From NCBI RefSeq assembly GCF_000317475.1, contig NC_019729.1, forward strand, positions 434,001 through 498,000: a stretch of DNA of 64,000 bases, read 5' to 3'. A program made the position numbers and the translations under genes. The notes beneath the pieces were generated by a model. The model did no database searches and had not been told where the DNA came from. It saw only the letters and a list, made by a program, of their open reading frames with translations. The stretch comes from Oscillatoria nigro-viridis PCC 7112. Lineage in GTDB: Bacteria; Cyanobacteriota; Cyanobacteriia; Cyanobacteriales; Microcoleaceae. Below, in pieces: positions 8,695 to 18,129 of this stretch; the stretch's first letter is position 1; every line of letters begins with the position of its first letter.

Positions 8695-9612
8695 TCAAGG
8701 CAACTCAACCGAACTCGGTTTAGCAATGTGAGGCAAACCCCAGCCCAATTTTTCCCGCAAAATGTGGAAAAACTCAAAAGATTGCAAGCGAATAAAGCGG
8801 GCTGGGTACTGAGCTCGCTCGACTTGCACCCAATCTTCGGGCAGAACATAACATCCGCCGTTACCGTCTACGACCATTACCAGGCGGTTCGGACTCGCCG
8901 GCAAAATCTTGACCGGCTCGGTGTTGGAAAACACCAAAGCCCGCGAAGCCATTGAATGCGGGCAAATAGGCAGCAACTGCAGCACCGGCACTCCGGGAAT
9001 GATCACAGGCCCACCGGCAGAAAGGGCATAAGCTGTCGATCCTGTGGGAGTTGCGATGATGACTCCATCTGCGGCAATGTCAACAGAGGCGTGCTGGCCG
9101 ATCGCCACTTCAAAATGACACATACAAGTCAGCGGTTCCCGGTGCAGCACCATTTCATTGAGACAAAGGGCTTCCCAGAGGCAGTCGTTTTCTCGAAACA
9201 GCCGCACGGCCAGCATCGATCTTTCTTCGATTTCGTATTCTCCGGCGATTACCTTTTCCAAAGCTTGCGGCAGCAAGTTCAGGTAAGTTTCTGTTAAAAA
9301 GCCCATGTGACCGGTATTGACAGTCAGCAGCGGCACTCCGATGGGAGCAACTTGGCGAAATGCCGACAGCACCGTACCGTCGCCGCCCAAAACCACTGCA
9401 AACTCCATGTCGCTGTCAAAACCGGGGGGGACGAGTTGTTCGATCGGGTTGTGGCACAGGGGGCGATCGGGGCTAGAATAGCCCAGAATTCCTCCAGAAC
9501 CAGAAACCGAGCAAACCTCCCAGCCGCGGGCAGTCAGCTTGTCTTGCAACTCTGCGGCGATACGACAAGCCACAGGTTTAACGTCGTTGTATATAATCCC
9601 AGCTTTCGGCAC
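8695..9612 (-). CDS. nadK: NAD(+) kinase
   Basis: A 305-residue ATP-NAD kinase, which makes NADP+ from NAD+. The GGDGT catalytic motif is in [19 protein letters not shown], followed by [11 protein letters not shown] and the NE/D motif region [10 protein letters not shown]. The substrate loop [17 protein letters not shown] comes next. It ends 1 bp from the start side of the Ycf39 homologue on the same strand, so they are probably cotranscribed. Cyanobacteria usually have two nadK genes; which this is cannot be told here. Confidence 0.95.
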   Translation of the reverse strand: MPKAGIIYNDVKPVACRIAAELQDKLTARGWEVCSVSGSGGILGYSSPDRPLCHNPIEQLVPPGFDSDMEFAVVLGGDGTVLSAFRQVAPIGVPLLTVNTGHMGFLTETYLNLLPQALEKVIAGEYEIEERSMLAVRLFRENDCLWEALCLNEMVLHREPLTCMCHFEVAIGQHASVDIAADGVIIATPTGSTAYALSAGGPVIIPGVPVLQLLPICPHSMASRALVFSNTEPVKILPASPNRLVMVVDGNGGCYVLPEDWVQVERAQYPARFIRLQSFEFFHILREKLGWGLPHIAKPSSVELP

Positions 9613-9613
9613 T

Positions 9614-10591
9614 TTAAAATGTAAAGGGCATTTTTTGTTTACTCCGTTTTTTAGTTTTAAGCTGCTCGTACTCTATTTCCTTGAGCTTCTTCATAATCAG
9701 ATTAAAGTATTCTTCGAGATAAGACTCCAAAGTAGTAGTTTCTTTGGGGTCGAGTCCGAAGACACTGTAAACATCATCCATCGGAGCTTTCAAGGGTTTT
9801 CCGGCTGCCAAAACTTCTGAAAAAGCCAATCTGTCAGCTACGTTCCAACTCCACTGAAAAAACTTAGCAAATTGACGAGTAGCCTTCAACAAGGCGTCTG
9901 GGGTGCGCGTAATTTTGGCTTGCTTCCCTGACAGCCGTTCGCACAAGCGCACGATTTCTTCAGCATCCCAAGCGCGATTTCCCACCACCGGAAAGCTTTT
10001 TTTCTCGGTTTCAGGAACTGAAAGGGCCCGGACGGCAAATTTAGCAACGTCCTGAGTGTTCATGTAGGCAAGGGCGGATGGCTTGTTGGGCAGCCAGACT
10101 GCCTGATTGTCCAAAATCGGCATTGCATACAGGCTCAGCAGTCCTTGCAAAAAGCCGCAAGGTCTCAAGATTGTGTAGTCTAGACCGGATTCTGCTAAGA
10201 ACAGTTCGGTACAGCGCTTAATTTCCAACAAGGGGACTTGGGGATATTTCTCCGCGTCGAGAAAGGAAAAGAATATGTAACGCTTGATGCCTGCTGCTGC
10301 TGCTGCTTGGATCAGCGATACTTTTCCGTCCCAGTCTACTCTTTTGATGCTGACAGAATCGCCGGCACTGGCTGTTGCTGCATCGATAATAGCACTGACG
10401 CCTTCTAGGGCCGGAGGCAAACTGTCTGGCTGGCAAAGGTTCCCCGGTACGAGTTCAGCGCCCCATTCTTTCAAAAATGCAGCTTTTCTGTAACTTCTGA
10501 CTAAACAGCGCACCTGGTAGCCCTCGTCTAGGGCGCGGCGGGCTATTTGGCGGCCGAGAGTGCCGGTGGCACCTAAAATCAATAAAGTCAT
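9614..10591 (-). CDS. ycf39: Ycf39-like atypical short-chain dehydrogenase (PSII assembly factor)
   Basis: A 325-residue NmrA-like protein. The N-terminal Rossmann motif [15 protein letters not shown] is followed by [20 protein letters not shown] and [15 protein letters not shown], the pattern of Ycf39. In cyanobacteria Ycf39 acts with high-light-inducible proteins in chlorophyll delivery to the D1 subunit. The basic C-terminal tail ([10 protein letters not shown]) is typical. petM lies upstream on the same strand across a strong hairpin. Confidence 0.9.
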   Translation of the reverse strand: MTLLILGATGTLGRQIARRALDEGYQVRCLVRSYRKAAFLKEWGAELVPGNLCQPDSLPPALEGVSAIIDAATASAGDSVSIKRVDWDGKVSLIQAAAAAGIKRYIFFSFLDAEKYPQVPLLEIKRCTELFLAESGLDYTILRPCGFLQGLLSLYAMPILDNQAVWLPNKPSALAYMNTQDVAKFAVRALSVPETEKKSFPVVGNRAWDAEEIVRLCERLSGKQAKITRTPDALLKATRQFAKFFQWSWNVADRLAFSEVLAAGKPLKAPMDDVYSVFGLDPKETTTLESYLEEYFNLIMKKLKEIEYEQLKTKKRSKQKMPFTF

Positions 10592-10633
10592 CTAGGGATT
10601 AATTATGAATCTTAAACTTTCTATAAGATGGTA

Positions 10634-10678
10634 TCAGGTTTTTGTTAAGTTTTTTATAAAAACTTAACAAAAACCTGA
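10634..10678. terminator. Large hairpin between petM and ycf39
   Basis: A near-perfect inverted repeat of about 21 bp per arm (TCAGGTTTTTGTTAAGTTTT and its complement) with a short AT loop. Runs of A and T on both sides make it a plausible bidirectional terminator. It separates petM from ycf39 and would insulate their transcripts. Confidence 0.65.
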
Positions 10679-10788
10679 AATTTTCTCATTTTAGGCTTGA
10701 GATATTCGGCCCAAGGCTGGCTTTCGGCAGCAAGTAGACTCTAGAAGGCAGAAGGTAGAAGGCTTGTGAAGGATTGGTTGAAAAAAAC

Positions 10789-10893
10789 TTATTCTTCGCG
10801 GCCTTGCAATTTGAGCAGGAGGAAGCCTCCACCTATACCCACGAAAATTAGGGAAAAGGACAAAAAGGCTGCATTGAAAATTTCAGGATTCAT
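10789..10893 (-). CDS. petM: Cytochrome b6-f complex subunit PetM
   Basis: A 34-residue single-span membrane protein, MNPEIFNAAFLSFSL then IFVGIGGGFLLLKLQGREE, the length and sequence of PetM (subunit VII of the cytochrome b6-f complex). It is one transmembrane helix with a short charged C-terminus. Its place upstream of ycf39 is the usual cyanobacterial order. The gene is short enough to be missed by standard ORF thresholds. Confidence 0.93.
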   Translation of the reverse strand: MNPEIFNAAFLSFSLIFVGIGGGFLLLKLQGREE

Positions 10894-10963
10894 GATTTGA
10901 TAAGTCCCATTGGGCGATCGCATTAAATAAAGATAATATAATTTGGGGCAAGCAGGTACATGA

Positions 10964-12061
10964 ATGCTAAAATTTCAGTGCCGAAATTCCTGTATTTTGT
11001 TGGAGAAAACTGCCTTGAGTCTCGATCGGGAATCAAAACTAGCTGTAACTCTGGGAGATCCGGCGGGAATTGGCCCGGAAGTGATTCTCAAGGCATTGGC
11101 AGAGCCCGCTGCTGGTTTGAGGATAACGGTTATAGGTTCTAGGAGAGTTTTGCAGGAAACTTACGATCGGTTGCGATCGAGCAATCCCGCAGCACAAGCG
11201 GCAAATCCCGAAACATTAAATATTATTGATATCGAACCAGACAGCAAGTGGGGCGAAATAGTCCCCGGTGTCGGTAGTGCGGCTAGCGGGGCTGCTAGCT
11301 TTGCTTACATGGAAAGCGCGATCGGCCGTACCCTCGCCGGCGAATTCTCCGCCATCGTGACAGCCCCGATTTCCAAAACTTGCTGGCAGGCGGCCGGTTA
11401 CAATTATCCCGGACAAACAGAACTCCTCGCAGAAAGGGCAAAATCGCAGCGATTCGGAATGCTGTTTGCCGCCACATCTCCCCACAGTGGCTGGACGCTG
11501 GTAACTTTACTCGCTACCACACATATTTCCCTCCGTCAAGTCCCCGATGCTTTGACTCCAGAATTGCTGAGCGAAAAACTAGAATTGCTGGTAGAGTGTT
11601 TGCGGGAAGATTTTGGGCTGGAAAGACCGAAAATTGCGATTTCTGGCTTAAATCCTCACAGCGGCGAAAATGGCAAACTGGGAAATGAAGAGCAAGACTG
11701 GATGATACCTTGGTTGGAAACGCAGCGCGATCGCTTTCCTCAAGTGCAGTTAGACGGGCCAGTCCCGCCCGATACCCTGTGGGTAAAACCGGCTAAAGTT
11801 TGGTACGGTTTAGCCAAGGAAGCTCACGACGGTTACTTGGCAATGTACCACGACCAGGGGTTGATTCCAGTAAAATTGATGGCTTTCGATCGAGCAGTCA
11901 ACACTACAATTGGCTTGCCTTTTGTCCGCACATCTCCGGATCACGGCACAGCTTTTGATATTGTAGGTCAAGGGCTTGCGGATGCCTCCAGCATGAAGGC
12001 AGCATTGCAGTTGGCGGCTCAGTTGGCTAGTCGCAGAACAGCAGTTAAAATAGGGCGATAG
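10964..12061 (+). CDS. pdxA: 4-hydroxythreonine-4-phosphate dehydrogenase
   Basis: PdxA acts in the DXP-dependent pathway to pyridoxal phosphate. Family hallmarks are [21 protein letters not shown] near residue 30, [22 protein letters not shown] and [10 protein letters not shown]. The metal-binding [12 protein letters not shown], then [19 protein letters not shown], complete the set. At 365 residues it is about 25 longer than usual at the N-terminus; a TTG near 11014 would give a typical start. It stands alone between petM and the coiled-coil OmpA gene. Confidence 0.95.
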   Translation: MLKFQCRNSCILLEKTALSLDRESKLAVTLGDPAGIGPEVILKALAEPAAGLRITVIGSRRVLQETYDRLRSSNPAAQAANPETLNIIDIEPDSKWGEIVPGVGSAASGAASFAYMESAIGRTLAGEFSAIVTAPISKTCWQAAGYNYPGQTELLAERAKSQRFGMLFAATSPHSGWTLVTLLATTHISLRQVPDALTPELLSEKLELLVECLREDFGLERPKIAISGLNPHSGENGKLGNEEQDWMIPWLETQRDRFPQVQLDGPVPPDTLWVKPAKVWYGLAKEAHDGYLAMYHDQGLIPVKLMAFDRAVNTTIGLPFVRTSPDHGTAFDIVGQGLADASSMKAALQLAAQLASRRTAVKIGR

Positions 12062-12181
12062 CTTTAGTACGCCTGACGCTTGGAAAAATTGTGTCATTCC
12101 TATTGATTTTCGCTGGGGTGAGGCGGCAAGCAAGCTGGTAATTTCCTTCGGTCGATTAAAATCAAATTTTGGTAGGGCAGT

Positions 12182-15100
12182 ATGGCAGCATTTAATGATA
12201 ATTCAGGCAAAATATATCAGTCAGAAAAAGAGGTCTCTGATGCAACTATGGCAAGTTCTAAAGCTGGAGAGCAACTCCAGGAATTGCTAACTATACTGAC
12301 TGAATTTCAGTTATTGAAGAAATCCAAAAAAGAACCAAGCGAGCTGAAATTACCGCTTTCGGAAAAGTCTGTTCAGCGATTAGAGGATGAGGAAAATCGG
12401 CGCAAACAATTGTCTTTCCTGATCGAATCACCGAGTATTGTACCGGAAGTATTAACGAATGAGGAAGAGATCCCACCTCAAAGACGAGAAAACAATAATG
12501 AGGAACCAGATTTATCTAGAGTCGCGAAGGTAGCTAAAAAAAATCTGCCCTCGGAAGAAGAATTAGAACAAGCAGTAGAGGAGTTTAAGCGGTTGCAACA
12601 ATTGCTATTTGAAAGGGATTTACCGGAATTTTACAGTAATGTTTTAAGCGTGGAACAAAGGTTGGACAATTTTGAGAAGCTGATGTCTCAACCCGAAGAG
12701 TTGATAATTTTACTGAAACCGTTAATTCCTGAGTTGGTGAGGGAAGAATTAGAGGAGTTGAAGTCGGAATTAAAAAAGACGATCGACCTCGCTAGCAATA
12801 GTAAAATTAATCGGATCGAGTTGGAGGCAAAATTAGCAGATTGGGAAAATACAATTGCTAACTTGGACCAGCAGCCACTGCCGAATACAGAACACTTAAT
12901 CAAACGGCTGATGCCAGTGGTGGGCGATCTGCTCAACCGTAAGGTAGAGGAGTCTAAGTTAGAAGTAGCTTCGGCGATCGCACCGAGAGTCAATCAAGTA
13001 ATTCACAATCAAAACGGACTTGAAGAACAGGTAGTAAGAATTGAAGATAGAGTTGCGAATATTCAGCAGCGTTACCAGCAGCAACCGGAAGATTTAATTA
13101 AGCAGCTAGTACCAGTAGTTAGCGAATTGCTGAACCGCAAAATTAGTGAATTAAAATTAGAGATTGTAGAAGCTGTTACCCCCTCGGTACAGGTAAGAAT
13201 AGCTTGGGTAGAAATAGAAGAAAAAGTATTGAGCATCATCGAGCGCCGACTGGCTACGCAACAGTCGCCCATTCAGAAGCCAGAAGAGATAATGGCGATG
13301 CTAATGCCGGCGATAACTGATTTGCTGAATCAGAAAATCGATGAATCAAAATTACAAGTAGCAGCTACGATTGAACCTTTGATACAATCAGCACTTCTCC
13401 AAAGAGAAGTTCAAGGAAAATTGAGCGACGTAGAAAGTAGACTAAATAATCTTCAGCGACAGCAAAAATCTCAGCCGGAAGATATAATGGCAAGGTTAAT
13501 GCCGTTAATGATTGAGTCGCTGAACCGGAAAATCGAGGAGACAAAGTTAGAGGTGAGAGAGGCGATCGCGCCCGGTGTCAACACGGCTATTCAAAACAGC
13601 GGTATTGCAGCACAAATATTAAATAATGAAACTAAGATTCTCGAAGTTCAGCAGCAAGTTTTAGCCGAGATAGAAGGGTTGATGGCAAGAATAATGCCAG
13701 TGATTGTAGAAATGCTGTCTCGAAACATCGGGGAAGCAAAGCTAGAGATAGAATCTGCGATCGCCCCGGCTGTAGATGCGATCGTTCAGAATAAAAGGAT
13801 CGATCAAAGACTGGGGAAGATCGAACAAAAGATTGTGGCGATCGAACACCGGATTTATGAATCGACAGACTTGTTTACCGATTTGCTCAAACCTTTGATT
13901 GACGAGCTGATGGTTAGCCATCACGCCCAACTGCAAAAGTCGGTCATCGAGTCTATTTTACCATTGTTAGATGAAGTAGTAAATTATAATTACAGACTTA
14001 ACGATAAAGTAGGGGAACTCGATCGCAAAATTACTGATGCGGAATGGGGAGGCAATCGAGAAGAATTACTCGCCCGAATTAAAATCATTTTTCCAGAAAT
14101 GATGCTCCAAACAATTAATGAGTCGAGAAAATCATTTGTCGAAACCATAGCTCCGATAATTGATGAAATAATTAATAGCAAAACCAGAGAAAATAGACAA
14201 TCGATGGGAGTAGCCATATCGCCGGCTCTGACTGTGGGAATCAGCCACAGAATCAGTGAATCGCCCGATGAAATTGCCATGGCGATCGCGCCGGAAATGG
14301 CTGCCGCTATCAAACAGCAAATTCATCTCAAGCGAGAAGCAATGTCGGATGCACTTTATCCCATCATCGGCAGCACGATTTTAAAATACATCGCCGAGAT
14401 GATGCGGGAGATTAATGAAAAACTCGAAGCAGCTTTAAGCCCAGAGGTAATCACTCGCAAAATTAAAGCAAAATTGCAGGGAATTTCTGAAGCAGAATTG
14501 CTGATGAAAGAAACAACACCACTGAGTGTTCAAGCTGTTTTTTTAATTCAAGCAAAATCGGGATTAGTAATTTCAGCAGTGCAGCATTCTGAACGCGAAC
14601 AGCTAGAATCAGACATGGTAGCGGGAATGCTGACTGCTATTCGGGCTTTTGTCAACGATTGCATATCTCAGTCGGGAAATATTGCAGAAATTGATGCAAT
14701 AGAATACGGCACATCTACCATCGTATTGGAAGTAGCGGGTTCGTGTTATCTAGCAGTAGTGATGCAAGGAGAAACCCGCCAGTGGTTTAAGTATAAAATG
14801 CGAGCGATATTCAACAATATTGTTCAAGAATACGGAGATCAAATTCAGTCATTTAACGGCGATCCAGCAACTGTGCCACCCGAAGTAAACTCGAAATTGC
14901 AAAAATTAATCGATACAGAGGTAAAGGTTAAATCTCCTAAACTTCCCATTTTAGCAATTATCGGTTTGGCAGCGTTAGGTTTAATTGGCGTACCTTGGGG
15001 AATTCATCAATACCGCAGCGGAGTTGAAGCAAGCTTAGAAGCAGATACGAATTTAGCATTACAATCTGCCCCGGAGTTATCGGTTTATCGCCTCGCGGCT

Positions 15101-15793
15101 GATGTTAAAGATCAAGTATTGGAGATTTCGGGACGAGTGCCGAATCAAAATCTGCGATCGAAAGCGGAAAAAATCGCTCAGCAAGCGGCTCCACAATCAA
15201 AAATTGAAAATAAAATTATAGCCGTTGAAGTACCTCCCGATCCAGTTTTAGTCGAAGCCGATGTCAAGCGGACGGCAGCTCTTTTGAATAAAATAGAAAG
15301 CATTAATATCTCAGCTCGCTATGCAGAGGGAAAAGTCGTCGTTGCAGGCAGCGTCAGCAAAATGCCAGATGCTCAAAAAATAACTCAAGCTTTTGAGAAA
15401 ATTCCGGGGGTGAAGTCGGTAACAAATACAGTGATAATAGGAACTCCACCGCCGCCAAAGATAATAATGCCAGTTCGCGTGTATTTCGGTGCAGGTGAGG
15501 CAAGTTTGCAGGCGAAAGATGTAGCACAAAAGCTTAGCAAAGTCAAGGAATATATGGATAAACATCGCACGAAGAATTTAAGGATAGTTGGCTACAGCGA
15601 TTTTAAAAGCACTCCGACGGAAAATCAAAAGTTGGCACTCGAAAGGGCGACAAATGTGAAAAATATTTTGGTTAGACAAGGGATAAATGGCAAAAGAATA
15701 GAAGTTGCTTCTACTAAGGGTCGTCCCGAAGGTGTGGAGGCAAATCAACCGCTGTGGCTGAGCAGATTGGTAGTATTTGAGGTGGTAAATTAA
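12182..15793 (+). CDS. Long coiled-coil protein with BON and OmpA-like domains
   Basis: A 1203-residue protein. Residues about 30-770 are charged and helical, with at least five repeats of about 65-70 residues of the form QPEDLIKQLVPVV-ELLNRK-ELKLEI-EAV-P. About 780-890 (AVFLIQAKSGLVISAVQH...) looks like a longin/roadblock-type alpha-beta module. A single transmembrane helix (ILAIIGLAALGLIGVPWG) sits near 925. About 945-1065 carries BON-like domains, and about 1090-1200 an OmpA/MotB-type peptidoglycan-binding domain (VYFGAGEASL, IVGYSDF, ALERATNVKNIL). This implies a large cytoplasmic rod linked through the membrane to the cell wall. No name is recognised. Confidence 0.8.
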   Translation: MAAFNDNSGKIYQSEKEVSDATMASSKAGEQLQELLTILTEFQLLKKSKKEPSELKLPLSEKSVQRLEDEENRRKQLSFLIESPSIVPEVLTNEEEIPPQRRENNNEEPDLSRVAKVAKKNLPSEEELEQAVEEFKRLQQLLFERDLPEFYSNVLSVEQRLDNFEKLMSQPEELIILLKPLIPELVREELEELKSELKKTIDLASNSKINRIELEAKLADWENTIANLDQQPLPNTEHLIKRLMPVVGDLLNRKVEESKLEVASAIAPRVNQVIHNQNGLEEQVVRIEDRVANIQQRYQQQPEDLIKQLVPVVSELLNRKISELKLEIVEAVTPSVQVRIAWVEIEEKVLSIIERRLATQQSPIQKPEEIMAMLMPAITDLLNQKIDESKLQVAATIEPLIQSALLQREVQGKLSDVESRLNNLQRQQKSQPEDIMARLMPLMIESLNRKIEETKLEVREAIAPGVNTAIQNSGIAAQILNNETKILEVQQQVLAEIEGLMARIMPVIVEMLSRNIGEAKLEIESAIAPAVDAIVQNKRIDQRLGKIEQKIVAIEHRIYESTDLFTDLLKPLIDELMVSHHAQLQKSVIESILPLLDEVVNYNYRLNDKVGELDRKITDAEWGGNREELLARIKIIFPEMMLQTINESRKSFVETIAPIIDEIINSKTRENRQSMGVAISPALTVGISHRISESPDEIAMAIAPEMAAAIKQQIHLKREAMSDALYPIIGSTILKYIAEMMREINEKLEAALSPEVITRKIKAKLQGISEAELLMKETTPLSVQAVFLIQAKSGLVISAVQHSEREQLESDMVAGMLTAIRAFVNDCISQSGNIAEIDAIEYGTSTIVLEVAGSCYLAVVMQGETRQWFKYKMRAIFNNIVQEYGDQIQSFNGDPATVPPEVNSKLQKLIDTEVKVKSPKLPILAIIGLAALGLIGVPWGIHQYRSGVEASLEADTNLALQSAPELSVYRLAADVKDQVLEISGRVPNQNLRSKAEKIAQQAAPQSKIENKIIAVEVPPDPVLVEADVKRTAALLNKIESINISARYAEGKVVVAGSVSKMPDAQKITQAFEKIPGVKSVTNTVIIGTPPPPKIIMPVRVYFGAGEASLQAKDVAQKLSKVKEYMDKHRTKNLRIVGYSDFKSTPTENQKLALERATNVKNILVRQGINGKRIEVASTKGRPEGVEANQPLWLSRLVVFEVVN

Positions 15794-15898
15794 AATTGGG
15801 AATTGGGAATTGGGAATTGGGAATTGTTGACTGTTGACTGTTGACTGTTGACGGCGTTGAGTGATGACAACTGACAACTGCCCACTGACAACTGACTC
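15794..15898. repeat. Short tandem repeats between convergent genes
   Basis: Three to four copies of GGGAATT-type heptamers are followed by GTTGACT heptamers and a CAACTGCCCACTGACAACTG stretch. These short tandemly repeated repeats are typical of filamentous cyanobacterial spacers. The region lies between the convergent OmpA-like and birA genes. No function is visible. Confidence 0.7.
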
Positions 15899-16723
15899 TT
15901 AAATTAATCGAACTCGGCCGGAGGTAAAGGCTTGTATTCGATCGCCCGCCAAGCATACTAACAAGCGGCCGCATCCGTCAATGCCGGCGGCTTCTCCGCA
16001 GATGGTTTCCGACGCAAGTTCGATCGCCACCGGGCAGCCAATCAACGCATCGCGGCGGCGCAATTCCGGCAAAAGTAGCGCTAAACCCGACTTGGAGGCT
16101 GGCTTGTCGGTGGTAGAAAACATATCGGCTAGTTCGAGTAAATAGTGCCGCAGTCGATCGACCAAACACAGTTCATCTGGTACTGTACTAGCAATAGAAT
16201 GCAAGCTTACCGCATTGCCGAGATCCCTTTCATCCAATCCCGAAGCCGCGAAATCTACGCAGCGGTTGAGCCCAATTCCCACAACGGCGCGAGTTTTGCC
16301 CAAAGCATTGCCCGAAGTGGCTTCGCAGAGAATTCCGGCTAATTTCCGGCGATCGATCCAGACATCGTTTGGCCATTTCAGGCGCAGCATATCGCGACAG
16401 TCGGGAACCAAATCTTCGATCGCGTAAATCACCGCTAAACCCGCTGCTAAACTGAGCCCGGGCAACAGAGTGGGGTTGAGGTTTTCCAGAACAAAACTAA
16501 CAGTCAAGACACCGCTTGGGGCGTGCCAGGTGCGCCCGTGTTGGCCGCGCCCGCTGGTTTGTCGCCTAGTAAATACTGCATCTCCGTGGTGGAGTTGGGC
16601 CGCGCGGGCGTGAGCCCAACTGTTGGTACTCGGACAGGTATCCAAGGAGTGTAGCCAGTGATGGAGGTTTGGGCGATCGGGTTCTGGGGTTGCGGGCACG
16701 GGAGTTAAGGGCAATTCAGACAA
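15899..16723 (-). CDS. birA: Biotin--[acetyl-CoA-carboxylase] ligase
   Basis: A 274-residue ligase that makes biotinyl-AMP and attaches biotin to AccB. Visible motifs are RRQTSGRGQHGRTWHAPSG (the GRGR-type biotinyl-AMP loop), LKWPNDVWIDRRKLAGILCE and VVGIGLNR. There is no N-terminal winged helix, so this is a group I, non-repressor BirA, as is usual in cyanobacteria. The C-terminal SH3-like domain ends with FTSGRVRLI. Confidence 0.93.
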   Translation of the reverse strand: MSELPLTPVPATPEPDRPNLHHWLHSLDTCPSTNSWAHARAAQLHHGDAVFTRRQTSGRGQHGRTWHAPSGVLTVSFVLENLNPTLLPGLSLAAGLAVIYAIEDLVPDCRDMLRLKWPNDVWIDRRKLAGILCEATSGNALGKTRAVVGIGLNRCVDFAASGLDERDLGNAVSLHSIASTVPDELCLVDRLRHYLLELADMFSTTDKPASKSGLALLLPELRRRDALIGCPVAIELASETICGEAAGIDGCGRLLVCLAGDRIQAFTSGRVRLI

Positions 16724-16973
16724 GGTTTGATTTGTAGTATTTGATATTCAAAAGCTGATTATTGCATTTTCCAGAAGTGCCACCTCGCGCGACGGCGAAA
16801 ATTCAGAGAACTTGGGGTGTAGTACAGTTTCCGCATCAGATTTACCTTGCGCCACAACACCTTTTTAGCTGCGAAACTCTTGACTTACAAGGATTTTGGG
16901 TAAAGCAGAGTGTTGGTGGGAGCGATCGGCACCCCTTTGAAAAACCCAATTAAAAAAAAGTTGTATTACCCCC

Positions 16974-17003
16974 TTGACAGTCTTGTATTACGCATTGTAG
17001 TAT
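16974..17003 (+). promoter_or_regulatory. Promoter of the first tRNA block
   Basis: TTGACA (16974-16979), an 18-bp spacer, then TAGTAT (16998-17003), preceded by ACCCCC. The same arrangement (CCCCCTTGACA, 17-bp spacer, TAGTAT) precedes the second RNA block at 31585-31613, so this is a duplicated, conserved element. It would give strong vegetative expression. Confidence 0.75.
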
Positions 17004-17055
17004 AAATGTAAGGCGAAGGGGAAAGAGCTTTAAAGCCTTACCCCACAAGCAATAT

Positions 17056-17074
17056 GAACCTTGAAAACTCAATA
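17056..17074 (+). promoter_or_regulatory. rRNA-type BoxA antiterminator
   Basis: GAACCTTGAAAACTCAATA closely matches the BoxA antiterminator of cyanobacterial 16S-23S spacers (GAACCTTGAAAACTGCATA). BoxA recruits the NusB/NusE complex so that polymerase can transcribe untranslated RNA without Rho termination. It lies about 55 bp after the -10 box. A matching element is at 31668-31686. Confidence 0.7.
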
Positions 17075-17217
17075 GGAAGTTAATCGTGTCACATAATTGC
17101 GGACATCGGCGGTGTAGACTCCGGCAACAATAGCCCGATCGGGTTGTAGTACGCGGAATCAACCGCCACCCCGTCCCAACTTGAGTCATTCAAGGAAAGA
17201 ATATTGTTCATTTTCGC

Positions 17218-17291
17218 GGGGGTATAGCTCAACCGGTCAGAGCAGTCGCCTGTCGAGCGAAAGGTTGCGAGTTCAAGTCTCGTTACTCCCG
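17218..17291 (+). tRNA. tRNA-Asp (GTC)
   Basis: Acceptor GGGGGTA pairs with TACTCCC. D-stem GCTC/GAGC and T-arm with GTTCAAG are present. The anticodon loop CTGTCGA gives GTC. It is the first gene of the array. CCA is not encoded. Confidence 0.93.
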
Positions 17292-17423
17292 TCAGTCGAT
17301 TTTAGATTTTAGATTTTAGATTTTAGATTTACTCCACAGGAGAAGAATCTGGGACTGGAACTTTGGTCTAAAATCCACACCTCCTGTCGGAAAGCAAGTA
17401 TCCGTTTTTCGGCGGAGGTCAAA
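17292..17423. repeat. Spacer repeat element, first of three copies
   Basis: TTTAGAT heptamers are followed by ACTCCACAGGAG, whose ACAGGAG can pair with a later CTCCTGT. Then comes GTCGGAAAGCAAGTA and a G-rich end. The same TTTAGAT/GTCGGAAAGCAAGTA unit appears twice in tandem at 41752-42030, outside the tRNA array. A fragment lies at 21450-21490. It is a mobile spacer or small structured RNA of unknown role. Confidence 0.5.
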
Positions 17424-17493
17424 GTCCCGCAGGCAAAAGTCAAGCCGTCTCCCCCTCTGGCGTGAAGATTGCGAGTGCAAACCTCGTCGGGAC
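17424..17493 (+). tRNA. Degenerate or unusual tRNA-like gene (possibly Gly CCC)
   Basis: GTCCCG pairs with CGGGAC as an acceptor with one end mismatch. GGC/GCC forms a D-stem and GCGAG TGCAAAC CTCGT a clear T-arm. The anticodon arm is poor: CGTC/GGCG closes a 9-nt loop containing CCC. It may be a decayed tRNA or a tRNA-like element. The identity is uncertain. Confidence 0.4.
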
Positions 17494-17498
17494 TCCCA

Positions 17499-17572
17499 GG
17501 TTAGGTGGCCGAGTGGTTGAAGGCGTCGGTCTGCAAAACCGAATTGCGCGGGTTCAAATCCCGCCCTAACCT
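17499..17572 (+). tRNA. tRNA-Cys (GCA)
   Basis: Acceptor GGTTAGG pairs with CCTAACC. The anticodon arm CGGT CTGCAAA ACCG gives GCA. The T-arm GCGGG TTCAAAT CCCGC is canonical. CCA is not encoded. Confidence 0.93.
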
Positions 17573-17651
17573 CTGTTCCTATTTATTCGCAGGAGCAATC
17601 TCAAATCTCAAAGAGCAATCCAAAATCCAAAATCTAAAATCTAAAATCGAT

Positions 17652-17725
17652 AGTGCTGTAGGCAAATGGTTTAAGCCGCTTGGTTTTCACCCAAGTGATT
17701 GCGGGTTCAACTCCCGTCAGCACTT
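17652..17725 (+). tRNA. tRNA-Glu (TTC)
   Basis: Acceptor AGTGCTG pairs with CAGCACT over 7 bp. The anticodon arm CTTGG TTTTCAC CCAAG gives TTC. The D-stem is GGC/GCC. The acceptor starts with A rather than the usual G of chromosomal cyanobacterial tRNA-Glu. Confidence 0.92.
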
Positions 17726-17736
17726 CCAAAATTTCT

Positions 17737-17818
17737 GGGTCGGCCCTCCTATTGGCGTGGGTAGCTGTCTGTAAAACAGTAGCTTAAAGCGTTGCTGGTT
17801 CAATTCCAGCCCGACCCA
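17737..17818 (+). tRNA. tRNA-Tyr (GTA)
   Basis: Acceptor GGGTCGG pairs with CCGACCC. The anticodon loop CTGTAAA gives GTA. It keeps a class II variable arm of about 13 nt, unlike the leucine tRNAs of this array. Confidence 0.92.
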
Positions 17819-17832
17819 TTTGTAACTGTATT

Positions 17833-17932
17833 AGAACTTACACAAAAAACTCGGTTTCTCATAGAAATCTTGCATCTCTACGAGAGATATTGAGATAGAA
17901 ACCGGGTTTTTGACCCCCGTGGGTAAGTCCTG
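17833..17932. repeat. MITE-like inverted repeat
   Basis: ACTTACACAAAAAACTCGG is mirrored by CCGGGTTTTT...GTAAGT, with CGGTTTCT/AGAAACCG inside. It is a small non-autonomous palindromic element in the spacer between tRNA-Tyr and tRNA-Arg. Related AAACCCGGTTTTT pieces occur elsewhere (for example 31478-31560). Confidence 0.6.
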
Positions 17933-17958
17933 TGTATTTAATATGCAGTTGCAATCTT

Positions 17959-18033
17959 GAGAATGAGTTGTAACTGGACAACAATTCAGTTTGCGCGACT
18001 GAAAATTTGGGGGTTCAAATCCCTCCGTTCTCG
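17959..18033 (+). tRNA. tRNA-Arg (GCG)
   Basis: Acceptor GAGAATG pairs with CGTTCTC (one T-G wobble). The D-stem is TTGT/ACAA. The anticodon stem TCAGT/ACTGA closes the loop TTGCGCG, giving GCG. Bacteria normally read CGN with ACG (edited to ICG), so a GCG anticodon is unusual. Confidence 0.85.
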
Positions 18034-18038
18034 CTCTC

Positions 18039-18125
18039 GGAGAAGTGGCCGAGCGGCTTAAGGCACTTTCCTGCTAAGAAAGAGCGGTTTAACAACCGTC
18101 GTGGGTTCAAATCCCACCTTCTCCG
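18039..18125 (+). tRNA. tRNA-Ser (GCT)
   Basis: Acceptor GGAGAAG pairs with CTTCTCC. The anticodon arm CTTTC CTGCTAA GAAAG gives GCT. A long class II variable arm (GCGGTT/AACCGT) is present, as expected for serine. Confidence 0.93.
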
Positions 18126-18129
18126 TTTT

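Larger units (their letters stand above)
16724..17217. other. Leader region of the tRNA array
   Basis: There is no convincing gene. The region holds a sigma70-type promoter (16974-17003) and a BoxA-like antiterminator (17056-17074). After these come about 140 bp of leader before the first tRNA. The promoter-plus-BoxA layout recurs at 31585-31686 before the second RNA block. Confidence 0.6.

Noticed and set aside
17300..17335. CRISPR-like array in the TTTAGAT repeats
   Set aside because: The units are 7-bp direct repeats without spacers. These are ordinary cyanobacterial short tandem repeats, also at 28220, 41757 and 46676.
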